A stretch of DNA of 64,000 nucleotides from an uncultured delta proteobacterium (GCA_903885795.1 CAISJV010000084.1:31334-95333); one strand, 5' to 3'; positions 27,431 through 35,681 are shown, counted from the stretch's first letter. Made by a program: numbers and translations. The notes: generated by a model not told the origin, from the sequence alone.

Positions 27431-28684
27431 ATGAAATTTAAGCTGATCTTTCCCCTGTGGAGAAAACTTGACGGCCAGACGGAGTTTCATCTGCCCCCTC
27501 ATGGGCCGGTCGTCTTTGCTGCGACCATACCGGCTGATGTGGATGTCTCATTTGTGGACGAAAACGTGGAAGCCATCGATTTTGATGACTCCCCAGATTT
27601 TGTCGGCATCTCCATGATGCTGACCAGCCAGGTAAAACGGGCCTGGGAGATCGCCGATCGGTACCGGCAACGTGGTATCAAGGTCATCTTTGGCGGCATC
27701 GCGACGATGCTCCATGCCGAGGAGACGATGCTCCACGCCGATGCCGTATTCCTCGGCGAAGCGGAAGGCAGGATGGAGGAGGTCTTCCGTGACTTCAGTG
27801 AGAACCGCCTGAAGAAATGCTACGACTACCTCCTTGATTTCCCTCCCATTGAATCCGTCGGTCCGGCGAGGAGATCCATATTGAACCGCGAGCTTTATTA
27901 TTACAAAGGTGTGCAGATGGTTGATCTTGTCCATGCCTCGCGGGGATGCCGGTTTAACTGTTACCCCTGCTGCGTCAGTTTTCTGGGGGGCAGGACCTTC
28001 AGACCCCGGCCTTACGATAAGGTCATCGAAGAGCTCGCCGGCATCGATAATAACCGGCTTTTCATGGTCGATAATTCCCTTGCCCAGGACAAGAAGTGGG
28101 AAATGGATCTCTTCCGGGAGATGATACCACTCAAAAAGAAATGGTGCTGCCATCCGATCGAGGATGACGACGAGGTCCTCGATCTGGCTGCTCAGGCAGG
28201 CGCCTGGTATGTCTATCAGGCCGTCTTCGATACATCCGATTACATCCGGGATCGCATCAAGCGCTATCACGACCATGGCATCGGTGTGGAGGGGACGATC
28301 CTTTTGGGTCTTGACCACCATACGGAAGACTATATCAAGGAGATGATCGACTTTCTCCTGGAGGTGAACCTGGACCTTGCGGAATTCACCATCCTGACGC
28401 CATTCCCCCATACCAGGGCCTTTGACGATCTTAAGCAGGAGGGGAGAATTCTGTCCTACGACTGGAATGATTATACCTGTGACCGGGTCGTCTTTCAGCC
28501 GAAGAATATGTCGCCCGAGAGGCTCCGGGAGCTCTACGATTATGCCTGGGAGACTTTTTACCGGCACGAACCGCAGAGTTACAAGATGTTCAAACTGATC
28601 AAGAAGGTTATGATGAAGGAAAAGGAAGAGGGCACCTTCAAACAGCGAAGGCGGGATCTCATCTCCCAGGCATTTGGGAAATAA
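27431..28684 (+). CDS. Cobalamin-binding-type radical SAM protein
   Basis: A 417-residue protein with a B12-binding-like N-terminal domain (PDFVGISMML, VIFGGIATML, AVFLGEAEG) and a radical SAM core with Cys173, Cys177 and Cys180 in SRGCRFNCYPC. The loop uses a Pro before the last Cys, which differs from the other three class B proteins here. It lies between the lipoprotein and ammonia-lyase genes, so it is within the aryl-polyene-like operon itself. Confidence 0.86.
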   Translation: MKFKLIFPLWRKLDGQTEFHLPPHGPVVFAATIPADVDVSFVDENVEAIDFDDSPDFVGISMMLTSQVKRAWEIADRYRQRGIKVIFGGIATMLHAEETMLHADAVFLGEAEGRMEEVFRDFSENRLKKCYDYLLDFPPIESVGPARRSILNRELYYYKGVQMVDLVHASRGCRFNCYPCCVSFLGGRTFRPRPYDKVIEELAGIDNNRLFMVDNSLAQDKKWEMDLFREMIPLKKKWCCHPIEDDDEVLDLAAQAGAWYVYQAVFDTSDYIRDRIKRYHDHGIGVEGTILLGLDHHTEDYIKEMIDFLLEVNLDLAEFTILTPFPHTRAFDDLKQEGRILSYDWNDYTCDRVVFQPKNMSPERLRELYDYAWETFYRHEPQSYKMFKLIKKVMMKEKEEGTFKQRRRDLISQAFGK

Positions 28685-28701
28685 CAATTGAAAGTGGAAG
28701 A

Positions 28702-30255
28702 ATGAGCAAGAAAGAAGTTGTTGCAGTCGATGGCGGACAGATAAGCCTTGAGCGGATTGCGGCCGTCGCCAAGGGTGATGCGAGCGTCAGGGTCGGCACG
28801 GATACTAAATTCGTGAAACGCATGGAGCGGGCACAGGAACTGGTGATGGCCGCCATGCAAAACGATGTTCCCCTGTACGGTGTGAATACGGGATTCGGAA
28901 AGTCATGCAGCAAACGGGTTCCCGTCCGGACGACCTCCAGAAAGGTCGTCAGTCCCATCGCCTTTCACGGTTGCGGGACCGGGGAGCCCCTCGGCATCGA
29001 GGAGACGCGGGCGGCAATGTTGTGTCGGATGATCTGTCTGGCACGGGGCAACTCGGGAGTATCCATCGAACTCCTGGAGCAGATGGCGTCCTTTCTCAAT
29101 CTCGGCATTACGCCGGTCGTTCCCGCGGAGGGCTCCGTCGGCGCTTCGGGCGACCTGACCCCCATGTCCTATATTGCCGCCTGTCTTGAGGGAGAGCGTG
29201 AGGTATTTTACCGAGGTCGCCGCATGCCCGCCCTGAAAGCGATCAAGCTGGCCAAATTGACGCCTTACCGGTACGGTGCGAAAGAACCCCTTTCCATGAT
29301 CAACGGCACGTCGACCATGACGGGGATTGCCGTCATGGCTGTTGTCAGGGCAAGGAGAATTCTCCATGCCGCCATCGGCGCCACGGCGCTCAGCGTTCAT
29401 GCCTTCAAGGGCAAGGTTCATCATTTTCACTCCCTGATCAGTGAAGTAAAACCGTTTCCGGGGCAGATATTTGTTGCCGAAAAGCTGCGAAATCTCCTGG
29501 AAACGAAGAAGGCCCTGACCGGCCTCGAGGACCATGAACTCGGCGCCCTGCAGGACCCCTATTCGATACGCTGCACCCCGCAGATTGCCGGTGTTCTCTT
29601 CGATGCCCTGGCCTGGATTGAAAAGTGGGTGGAGATAGAGGCGAACAGCTCGAACGACAATCCGATCTTTGATCCCGATACGGGTCAGATTTTTATGAGC
29701 GGCAATTTCTATGGCGGGCATATGGCATTTGCCATGGATTGTCTGAAATCGGCGGTGGCAGCCATAGCCGACATGTCGGACCGCCAGGTTGTCCTGCTTG
29801 TAAATCCCCAGACCAATCGCGGGCTCCCGGCCGATCTTGTCGGTGCAAAAGGCGACGACATGCTGGTGAATCACGGTTTCAAAGCCGCATCCATAACGGC
29901 AACGGCACTGTGCGCGGAGGCGCTAAAATTAACCATGCCTGCCGCCTCTTTTTCGCGATCCTGCGAATCCCACAACCAGGATAAGGTAAGCATGGGAACC
30001 ATCGCCGCGAGAGACGCCCTGCGGATCTGCACCCTTACGGAGAGGATTGTGGCCATACATATCCTTGCGGCGGTTCAGGGTTGCGAGTTGCGTAAGAATT
30101 GTAAAGTCAGGCCGAGGCTTTCGGAATTGATCGGCAACATCCGGTCTCTGGCTGAGGGCATCATCGACGACCGGCCTATGGACATGGATATTGAAAATGT
30201 TGCCAGGGCCATATCCGCCACGGACATGTTTGCGCCGCCAGGCGATTCAGGGTAG
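28702..30255 (+). CDS. MIO-type aromatic amino acid ammonia-lyase (HAL/PAL/TAL family)
   Basis: A 517-residue protein with the self-forming MIO triad Ala148-Ser149-Gly150 in GSVGASGDL, the catalytic Tyr59 in LYGVNTGFG and the QDPYSIR and SSNDNP active-site segments. At the substrate-selectivity loop it has Phe88-His89; tyrosine lyases usually have His and histidine lyases Ser-His here. This hints at phenylalanine (giving cinnamate) rather than histidine, but that is inference. In context it makes the aromatic starter. There is no hut operon nearby. Confidence 0.88.
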   Translation: MSKKEVVAVDGGQISLERIAAVAKGDASVRVGTDTKFVKRMERAQELVMAAMQNDVPLYGVNTGFGKSCSKRVPVRTTSRKVVSPIAFHGCGTGEPLGIEETRAAMLCRMICLARGNSGVSIELLEQMASFLNLGITPVVPAEGSVGASGDLTPMSYIAACLEGEREVFYRGRRMPALKAIKLAKLTPYRYGAKEPLSMINGTSTMTGIAVMAVVRARRILHAAIGATALSVHAFKGKVHHFHSLISEVKPFPGQIFVAEKLRNLLETKKALTGLEDHELGALQDPYSIRCTPQIAGVLFDALAWIEKWVEIEANSSNDNPIFDPDTGQIFMSGNFYGGHMAFAMDCLKSAVAAIADMSDRQVVLLVNPQTNRGLPADLVGAKGDDMLVNHGFKAASITATALCAEALKLTMPAASFSRSCESHNQDKVSMGTIAARDALRICTLTERIVAIHILAAVQGCELRKNCKVRPRLSELIGNIRSLAEGIIDDRPMDMDIENVARAISATDMFAPPGDSG

Positions 30256-30266
30256 AGGGGGGCTTT

Positions 30267-30686
30267 ATGGCGGAGAGTCAACAGCGGAGTTTTGAGGTAG
30301 AAGGCCGGGTGGCATTTTACGAGTTAGATCCCATGCGGATTGTCTGGCATGGCAACTATTTCAATTATTTCGAGGACGCAAGAAGCGCCCTCCTTGCACA
30401 TTATGGCATTGACCTCAATGAATATTTTGCAAGGTCCCAATGCCTGTTTCCCATCATCAGAACATCTTCAAAGCATATCTATCCCCTGAGATACGGGGAT
30501 GAATATATCTGTAAAGCCACCTTGGTTGAGGTAAAGACAAAGCTTGTCGTCGATTTTGAAATCAGGCTTAAAAGCGACGGAAGGATTTGCACCCGCGGCA
30601 GGACTGAGCAAGTGACGGTAAAAGCGCCGGAGATGGAGATCGTCTTCAACATCCCTGAAGAAATTCGCCAGGCCCTGGGATTTTAA
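30267..30686 (+). CDS. 4HBT-type acyl thioesterase
   Basis: A 139-residue hotdog protein with YELDPMRIVWHGNYFNYFEDAR, the YbgC-like pattern with Asp as catalytic acid and Trp-His where Tyr-His is usual. It lies 11 bp after the ammonia-lyase. Its stop (TAA 30684-30686) begins the left copy of a 70-bp direct repeat, so before the insertion at 30751-33113 it probably ran straight into the FakA-FakB gene with overlapping TAATG. Confidence 0.83.
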   Translation: MAESQQRSFEVEGRVAFYELDPMRIVWHGNYFNYFEDARSALLAHYGIDLNEYFARSQCLFPIIRTSSKHIYPLRYGDEYICKATLVEVKTKLVVDFEIRLKSDGRICTRGRTEQVTVKAPEMEIVFNIPEEIRQALGF

Positions 30687-30750
30687 TAACGGATGCGGAT
30701 TTTTGTAATGCCTTGGTCACGGGTGTTGAGCGCGTAACCGCATGGTCCGG
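30681..30750 (+). repeat. Left copy of a 70-bp direct repeat (start region of the FakA-FakB gene)
   Basis: These 70 bases match 33114-33183 at all but three positions. The right copy is the translation start of the FakA-FakB gene. In the left copy the start codon ATG has become ATA and another change creates GTAACC from GTGACC. The repeat brackets a 2.36-kb segment carrying two toxin-antitoxin pairs. Confidence 0.9.
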
Positions 30751-30997
30751 AGCCCGCCACCCCAATTGTCCTGACGGCGGGGCATACTGGAAAATGAAAA
30801 ACGGCGGACACTGTCGTCAGTTAGCTTATTACATCATATAGTTAACCTCTGCCGGAGCTCCGGCAGAGAATTTTGGCCGGAGCTAAACGATCCTAAGACT
30901 TCCAAATATTCCGATGTCTCGACACAACGTGAATGGTAAATTAATACCGAATACCGGTTTCTGCTGACATCGCAACCTATCGTAGTCATAAGCTACT
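30751..30997. other. Non-coding left end of the inserted segment with a perfect palindrome
   Basis: No gene is seen here. It contains a perfect 22-bp palindrome at 30847-30868 with half-site CTCTGCCGGAG, followed by AATTTT. This can form a strong hairpin and may act as a terminator or recombination feature. Confidence 0.5.
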
Positions 30998-31738
30998 GTG
31001 GATAATTTATCCGCGCTTAGCGGTTTAAAGAAGCCGATATTAGTCAGCCTAAACAGTGTTAGACCTGGAAAAAGTGTGACTATGCAAATTACCGAAGCAA
31101 TCGCAGCACTTAGTTTGTTTTCTGGCCAAGATGTGGGTCGGACATTGTCTAAAATAGAGTTGGCGGTGGAAGGGGCCACGGCAGATAGATGTACCCCGCT
31201 CTTGCATGAGTATCACGCGCACCACGATGCCCTTGCTGCCGCCGGTCTTGTGAAGCGGCTTGCAGGACAGGTCAACGTAGTTGTCCATGCCCTTGGCATT
31301 CTGCTCTGTTTGCCGGAGGTCCTGCAACCAGGTGAAGTTATTGAGAGCATATCGCTCGGTGCAGGCAATACCGGCAAGCCATTTGACTTGGAGACCAGTC
31401 ATCGAGTCGCGGAGTTCAAGTTTATCGCATGGCAAGGTGGGCCGGAGGCAATTCGGCAAAACTCCTTATTCAAAGACTTCTACTACTTGGCAGAACACGA
31501 CTCGTCGAAGTCAAAGCACCTGTACGTGCTCGGGACTGAGTTTCCATTGAGGTTCCTCAACAGTCGACGGTCGCTTGAAAGTGTCCTCAGTAAGAACGTT
31601 ACTTTTCACAACGAGTTCAGGGCCAAGTATCCTGGCTACCAAGTCGTGCGGGATTATTACCTGCCGCGGCGTAGTCAGGTCAGCATTGAAGATGTGTCTG
31701 CGATGGTACCTGGATTGACGAACGATTTAATGGTCTAA
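30998..31738 (+). CDS. Hypothetical protein, 246 residues
   Basis: Not recognised. The protein is soluble and mixed in charge, with ALIGNED-looking features such as LHEYHAHHDALAAAGL and GGPEAIRQNSLFKDFYYLAEH, but no motif I can name. It begins the accessory insert, has no neighbour on the same strand within 140 bp, and its stop codon lies within a sequence resembling an integron attC left end. It could be an accessory or defence gene; this is a guess. Confidence 0.6.
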   Translation: MDNLSALSGLKKPILVSLNSVRPGKSVTMQITEAIAALSLFSGQDVGRTLSKIELAVEGATADRCTPLLHEYHAHHDALAAAGLVKRLAGQVNVVVHALGILLCLPEVLQPGEVIESISLGAGNTGKPFDLETSHRVAEFKFIAWQGGPEAIRQNSLFKDFYYLAEHDSSKSKHLYVLGTEFPLRFLNSRRSLESVLSKNVTFHNEFRAKYPGYQVVRDYYLPRRSQVSIEDVSAMVPGLTNDLMV

Positions 31739-31796
31739 CGTGTGGATGCAGCCAATCGCCCATAAATCCGGCTCTAGCTGATGCCCGGTGTTGGGC
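31733..31796. other. attC-like sequence after the hypothetical gene (weak)
   Basis: GTCTAAC (31733-31739, fitting RYYYAAC) and GTTGGGC (31790-31796, fitting GTTRRRY) are 64 bp apart end to end, and the gene stop TAA lies within the first box, as in many integron cassettes. The two boxes pair at only 5 of 7 positions and the inner stem is poor, so this may be chance. Confidence 0.2.
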
Positions 31797-31821
31797 AGTG
31801 ACGCCATAAATAATGGAATCC

Positions 31822-31850
31822 TTGACTTTTATGTTGAATGTAATTACAAT
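31822..31850 (+). promoter_or_regulatory. Sigma-70-like promoter and operator of mazEF
   Basis: TTGACT (31822-31827) and TACAAT (31845-31850) are separated by exactly 17 bp. The palindrome TGTAATTACA (31839-31848) overlaps the -10 box, a suitable site for autorepression by the MazEF complex. The mazE start is 32 bp downstream, preceded by GAGGAGG. Confidence 0.6.
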
Positions 31851-31881
31851 GTAGTAACCATTCAGTCGAGGAGGTAAAATA

Positions 31882-32136
31882 ATGAGAGCACACATTGTAA
31901 AAATAGGAAATTCCCAAGGAATCCGCATTCCAAAACCATTACTTGATCAAACGGGAATTGTGGATGACGTTGAACTCGAGGTGGAGAAAAACCAAATTAT
32001 TATTCGCCCGATCTCAAATCCAAGGCCAGATTGGGATAATGCTTTCAGAACAATGGCCAAGAACGGTCATGACACATTGATAGACGGAGACGATAATATC
32101 TCAAATTCCTGGGATGAAGAGGAATGGCAATGGTAG
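31882..32136 (+). CDS. mazE: MazE-type antitoxin
   Basis: An 84-residue protein with the swapped-hairpin AbrB/MazE DNA-binding start (IVKIGNSQGIRIPKPLLDQTGI) and an acidic, flexible tail that would bind the toxin. Its last 13 bases overlap the mazF frame, the standard arrangement in which toxin translation depends on antitoxin translation. Confidence 0.9.
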   Translation: MRAHIVKIGNSQGIRIPKPLLDQTGIVDDVELEVEKNQIIIRPISNPRPDWDNAFRTMAKNGHDTLIDGDDNISNSWDEEEWQW

Positions 32137-32453
32137 TGAATCGATTCGATATATATTTGATAAATCTTGATCCTACCGTTGGTTCTGAAATTCAGAAAAC
32201 AAGACCTTGTGTGATTATTTCGCCGGATGAAATGAACCGGCATATACACACCGTCATAGTTGCCCCGATGACGACTGCCGGGATAGATTATCCCACGAGA
32301 ATAACTTGCGAATTTAAAGAAAAAAAGGGACATATTGTGCTGGATCAGATACGGACAATAGACAAAAAGCGACTTATAAAAAAACTCGGCACTCTTGATT
32401 CAGATATCCAGTTAAAGGTTATTTCCGTCTTGCAGCGGCTATTTGCCTTTTGA
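32124..32453 (+). CDS. mazF: MazF-type endoribonuclease toxin
   Basis: A 109-residue PemK/MazF-fold protein: RFDIYLINLDPTVGSEIQKTRPCVIIS holds the conserved GSEIxKxRPxxV motif, and IVLDQIRTIDKKRL is the second conserved strand-helix. It cleaves mRNA at short sequence motifs. Intact length. Encoded just after and overlapping mazE, within the inserted segment. Confidence 0.92.
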   Translation: MAMVVNRFDIYLINLDPTVGSEIQKTRPCVIISPDEMNRHIHTVIVAPMTTAGIDYPTRITCEFKEKKGHIVLDQIRTIDKKRLIKKLGTLDSDIQLKVISVLQRLFAF

Positions 32454-32469
32454 GATTGCCGGAATTAAC

Positions 32470-32508
32470 TTGACATCACCGTATCACTAACGTACCATAT
32501 GCAGTACG
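32470..32508 (+). promoter_or_regulatory. Promoter/operator of the yefM-yoeB pair
   Basis: TTGACA (32470-32475) and TACCAT (32493-32498) are 17 bp apart. An inverted repeat CGTAC (32491-32495) and GTACG (32504-32508) covers the -10 box and start region, as expected for an autorepressed toxin-antitoxin operon. Confidence 0.55.
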
Positions 32509-32525
32509 ATTGGGAGGTGGGAGAG

Positions 32526-32768
32526 ATGACAACACTATCGGCATCAGAAGCAAGAAAGCGATTATACAATCTGGTGGATGAAGTGAAAGAAAGCCACCAA
32601 CCGGTACAGATCGTCGGTAAGAGAAACTCTGCGGTTCTTGTGTCGGAAGAGGATTGGAAAGCGATAGAAGAGACTCTCTATCTTGTTTCTATGCCGGGCA
32701 TGCGGGAATCCATCAGGAAAGGTTTAAAGACGCCTGTTGAAAAATGCGAGGAGGAACCTGGCTGGTGA
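32526..32768 (+). CDS. yefM: YefM/Phd-type antitoxin
   Basis: An 80-residue antitoxin with the family start MTTLSASEARKRLYNLVDEV and the NSAVLVSEEDWKAIEETLYL segment. ATG 32526 follows GGGAGGTGGGAG; the frame extends upstream to 32499 but that region is the promoter. It ends in GTGA overlap with the toxin start. Confidence 0.9.
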   Translation: MTTLSASEARKRLYNLVDEVKESHQPVQIVGKRNSAVLVSEEDWKAIEETLYLVSMPGMRESIRKGLKTPVEKCEEEPGW

Positions 32769-33028
32769 GTTGGCGGCTGGTATTCACCAAACAGGCTCAA
32801 AAAGACGCAAAAAAGATCGCGCAATCCGGCCTTAAGATTCAAACATCAAAGCTGCTTGATATTATCAAAAATAATCCTTATCAAACCCCACCTGCATACG
32901 AGAAGCTTGTGGGTGATCTTACCGGGGCCTTCTCCCGAAGAATAAATATTCAGCATCGCCTTATCTATCAGGTCCTTGATGACATTAAGACCGTTAAAGT
33001 GATAAGGATGTGGACACATTATGAATAA
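32765..33028 (+). CDS. yoeB: YoeB/Txe-type mRNA interferase toxin
   Basis: An 87-residue RelE-superfamily toxin with SWRLVFTKQAQKDAKKIAQSGL and the C-terminal SRRINIQHRLIYQV...VKVIRMWTHYE; the terminal His-Tyr and the earlier Glu/Arg residues match the YoeB active site. I chose GTG 32765, which overlaps the antitoxin stop and has GAGGAGG 10 bp upstream, over ATG 32744. Confidence 0.9.
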   Translation: MSWRLVFTKQAQKDAKKIAQSGLKIQTSKLLDIIKNNPYQTPPAYEKLVGDLTGAFSRRINIQHRLIYQVLDDIKTVKVIRMWTHYE

Positions 33029-33113
33029 AAAGCGGCATGGATTGGCTGTCGATGTTGTTGTTTGAGCTGCATAAGGAAAAGCGGTTATGTTGGAGGTCTC
33101 CCGGGTGAAAGGG

Positions 33114-33183
33114 TTTTAATGACGGATGCGGATTTTTGTAATGCCTTAGTCACGGGTGTTGAGCGCGTGACCGCATGGTCCGG
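33114..33183 (+). repeat. Right copy of the 70-bp direct repeat
   Basis: Matches 30681-30750 at 67 of 70 positions. This copy carries the working ATG (33119) of the FakA-FakB gene. The base pattern TTTTAATGACGG suggests that the thioesterase stop and the kinase start originally overlapped as TAATG. Confidence 0.9.
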
Positions 33184-34834
33184 GCTTCTGGATCGCATTA
33201 ATGTCTTTCCCATAGCCGACGGTGATACGGGTCGGAATCTTGTGCTCAGCCTCGTTCCCCTGCGAGGTGTGGCAACGGATCGGCAGCGCACCGCCCGTGA
33301 TTTACTGCTTTCGGCGCGGGGAAATTCGGGGAATATTGCCGCCCGGTTCTTCGATGCCTTTATCCGGGCAGACGCGCCCGGAAAGATTCCCGAGGCCATC
33401 AAGCGGGGCCGCGATCAGGCATGGCAGGCCGTCGGCGACCCTCAACCCGGCACGATGCTTACCTTTTTTGATGGTCTTGTCGAGGCCGTCGGGCTGGAAA
33501 CCCCTACTATCGACAGGGCATGGGCCAAGGATATCATTGACCATCTGGTTGAGGTTGTCCGTGGCACAACGGCCATGCAGCCGCGCCTGCGGGAGTCTGG
33601 TGTCGTCGATGCGGGCGCCTTGGGCATGTTTCTGTATTTCGACGGGTTTTTGAATGCCCTGACGGGCCGAACCGCGGATTTGTGCTCCGTCGCTTCCGTC
33701 TTCGGCGACAGTCTCCGTCTCCAGCAGCCGCTCCATAATGCCGCCGAATCGGGATACTGTGTGGACATGATTCTTTCCCGCCATGAAGGGGCGGAGAAGG
33801 AAATCAGCGATCTTTACGGGGAAGATGAAAGCGTGGTGGTGATCAGGGATGAAAATCTTGTCAAGATCCACCTCCATACCCGGGACCGCGACCTGGTAAG
33901 GAGCCGGATCGGGGCCGTGGGCGATATTATTCGCTGGTCCGATGATGATCTGGGAGAGCAGACGGCGGCTTTTCAAAGGTCCCGGGTATCGCGGGCCATC
34001 CATGTCATGACAGATGCGGCGGGCTCAATGACCCGTGAGCAGGCTCAGGCCCTGGACGTTACGCTTTTGGACAGCTACATCACCCTTGGCGGCAGCTCCC
34101 TGCCGGAGAGTTGCCTGACGCCGGAGATCCTTTACGAGGCCATGTGCAAAGGGGTGACGGCCTCGACCTCCCAGGCCTCCGTGTTTGAGCGGCATCAGTT
34201 CTATCAGAGCGCGCTTGGCCTTTACGGGAAGGTGCTGTATCTGTGCGTGGGGTCGGTCTTTACGGGCAATTACGATACGGCGGTCAGGTGGAAGGCGGAT
34301 CATGATCCCGATGATCGCCTGGTTGTCATGGACACGGGGTGTGCCGCTGGCCGCCTGGGGCTCCTATCAACATTGACGGCAGGATTCGCCGGGCGAACGG
34401 ACGATCCCGACGAGGTCATGGCCTTTGCCAGAGGTGCGGTGGCGCGCTGCCGGGAGTATCTCTTCGTTGACCGGCTGCAATACCTGGCCGCCGGAGGGCG
34501 GCTGTCGAAAACGGGAGCCTTCTTTGGCGACATGCTGCACATGAAACCGGTCATCAGTCCCCAGGCCGACGGGGCCAAAAAAGTCGGCATGGTCAGAAAC
34601 CGCCGAGATCAGAAAGCCTTTGCCTTCAAGCAGTTGGCAGGCGCCCTGAAACCGGATTCGCCGGCCGTCATCTGGCTGGAATATACGGACAATAGAGAAT
34701 GGCTGGAGGGATTTCGGGAAGAAGTCAAAAGGAAATATCCGGAAGCGGAGGTTACGGTCAAGCCCCTGTCCCTGACCACGGGCGTGCATATGGGTCCGGG
34801 GGCGTGGGGGATTGCGTTTTTTGCCGATGAATAA
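33119..34834 (+). CDS. Fatty acid kinase: FakA (DAK2) and FakB (DegV) domains in one protein
   Basis: A 571-residue fusion. Residues about 1-190 are the DAK2/FakA kinase domain with the Asp cluster PIADGDTGRNL and ARGNSGNI; a FakA-type middle domain follows; residues about 290-571 are a DegV/FakB fatty-acid-binding domain with STSQAS, VGSVFTGNYDTA, DTGCAAGRLG and DRLQYLAAGGRLSK. Separate FakA and FakB make acyl-phosphate from free fatty acid. DegV-DAK fusions occur elsewhere, but here the gene lies beside thioesterases and in a cluster with PlsY, which uses acyl-phosphate. ATG 33119 is preferred over an upstream TTG. Confidence 0.85.
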   Translation: MTDADFCNALVTGVERVTAWSGLLDRINVFPIADGDTGRNLVLSLVPLRGVATDRQRTARDLLLSARGNSGNIAARFFDAFIRADAPGKIPEAIKRGRDQAWQAVGDPQPGTMLTFFDGLVEAVGLETPTIDRAWAKDIIDHLVEVVRGTTAMQPRLRESGVVDAGALGMFLYFDGFLNALTGRTADLCSVASVFGDSLRLQQPLHNAAESGYCVDMILSRHEGAEKEISDLYGEDESVVVIRDENLVKIHLHTRDRDLVRSRIGAVGDIIRWSDDDLGEQTAAFQRSRVSRAIHVMTDAAGSMTREQAQALDVTLLDSYITLGGSSLPESCLTPEILYEAMCKGVTASTSQASVFERHQFYQSALGLYGKVLYLCVGSVFTGNYDTAVRWKADHDPDDRLVVMDTGCAAGRLGLLSTLTAGFAGRTDDPDEVMAFARGAVARCREYLFVDRLQYLAAGGRLSKTGAFFGDMLHMKPVISPQADGAKKVGMVRNRRDQKAFAFKQLAGALKPDSPAVIWLEYTDNREWLEGFREEVKRKYPEAEVTVKPLSLTTGVHMGPGAWGIAFFADE

Positions 34835-34857
34835 TCGCCATGATTAAAACGAACCAC

Positions 34858-34898
34858 GAAAATCCCCCCTTTCGTAAAGGGGGGTTGGGGGGATTTTC
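34858..34898. terminator. Nested inverted repeat, likely terminator
   Basis: Outer 12-bp arms GAAAATCCCCCC (34858-34869) and GGGGGGATTTTC (34887-34898) are exact complements. An alternative inner hairpin CCCCCCTTT-CGT-AAAGGGGGG lies at 34864-34884. It sits 24 bp after the kinase stop. Such elements are also common dispersed repeats in bacterial genomes. Confidence 0.6.
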
Positions 34899-34919
34899 AT
34901 ATAAACGGCAAAATAAGAA

Positions 34920-35681
34920 ATGATAAACAAGAAAGAGGATACCCAAATAGATATAAGACGTGTGGCCATAGTGATTCCGGTTTACAATCATGAAGGGAAG
35001 GTTGCGGAGGTTGTGGGTTCCGCCGCAAGGCTCGGGATGCCCCTAATCGTTGTCGATGACGGATCGACTGATGGCACCTACGACCGGATCAGAGATATTC
35101 CTTCCATTACCGTGGTCCGGCATGATCGCAACCGGGGGAAAGGGGCTGCCATTCTGACCGGCTTTACCGTGGCGGCGCCCTGGGCGGACTGGGCAGTTAC
35201 CATAGATGCCGACGGCCAGCATCATCCCGAAGATGCGTGGAATCTCATCCGGGTTGTTCCCCCCGGCGCCAGGGCCATCGTCGTCGGCCAAAGGGAAGGG
35301 ATGGACCACCGTAACGTGCCCTGGTCGAGCCGGTTTGGCAGGAAATTTTCCAACTTTTGGGTCCGGGCGTCAGGTGGTCCGGATATCGGGGACACCCAAA
35401 GCGGCTTCCGGCTCTACCCCTTGCCGGAGGCCATGGATCTCGGTGTTCGCTCCCGGCGTTTCCAGTTCGAGGTGGAAATCCTGGCCCGTGCCAAATGGCG
35501 GGGCCTCTCCGTGCTTTCAGCGCCCGTGCGGGTGACTTATCAGCGGGAAGGCGAACGGGTTTCCCATTATCGGGGATTTGTCGATTTTTGCCGGAACACG
35601 GGCACATTCAGCCGTTTAATCTTCACAAGACTATGCATATTGCCCTTTGGGCGCGTATTCGGGCGCCGGGGCCGGTCCTGA
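34920..35681 (+). CDS. Glycosyltransferase family 2 (polyprenyl-phosphate type)
   Basis: A 253-residue GT-A fold enzyme with VIPVYNHEGKV, VVDDGSTDGT, the NRGKGAAI loop and the metal-binding TIDADGQHHPED. This is the dolichol-phosphate-mannose-synthase-like subgroup without C-terminal transmembrane helices. Similar genes occur in aryl-polyene clusters. It could glycosylate the lipid head group. Confidence 0.87.
   Translation: MINKKEDTQIDIRRVAIVIPVYNHEGKVAEVVGSAARLGMPLIVVDDGSTDGTYDRIRDIPSITVVRHDRNRGKGAAILTGFTVAAPWADWAVTIDADGQHHPEDAWNLIRVVPPGARAIVVGQREGMDHRNVPWSSRFGRKFSNFWVRASGGPDIGDTQSGFRLYPLPEAMDLGVRSRRFQFEVEILARAKWRGLSVLSAPVRVTYQREGERVSHYRGFVDFCRNTGTFSRLIFTRLCILPFGRVFGRRGRS

Noticed and set aside
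27548..28687. Minus-strand open frame of 379 codons
   Set aside because: It is the antisense of the radical SAM gene at 27431-28684 and has no recognisable domain.
28702..30255. Histidine degradation (hut) role for the ammonia-lyase
   Set aside because: No hutU, hutI or hutG genes are near and the selectivity residues do not match histidine lyases; lipid-cluster neighbours fit an aromatic starter role better.
30847..30868. Perfect 22-bp palindrome as a CRISPR or phage att core
   Set aside because: It occurs once, with no repeat array and no integrase nearby; a hairpin or terminator is the simpler reading.
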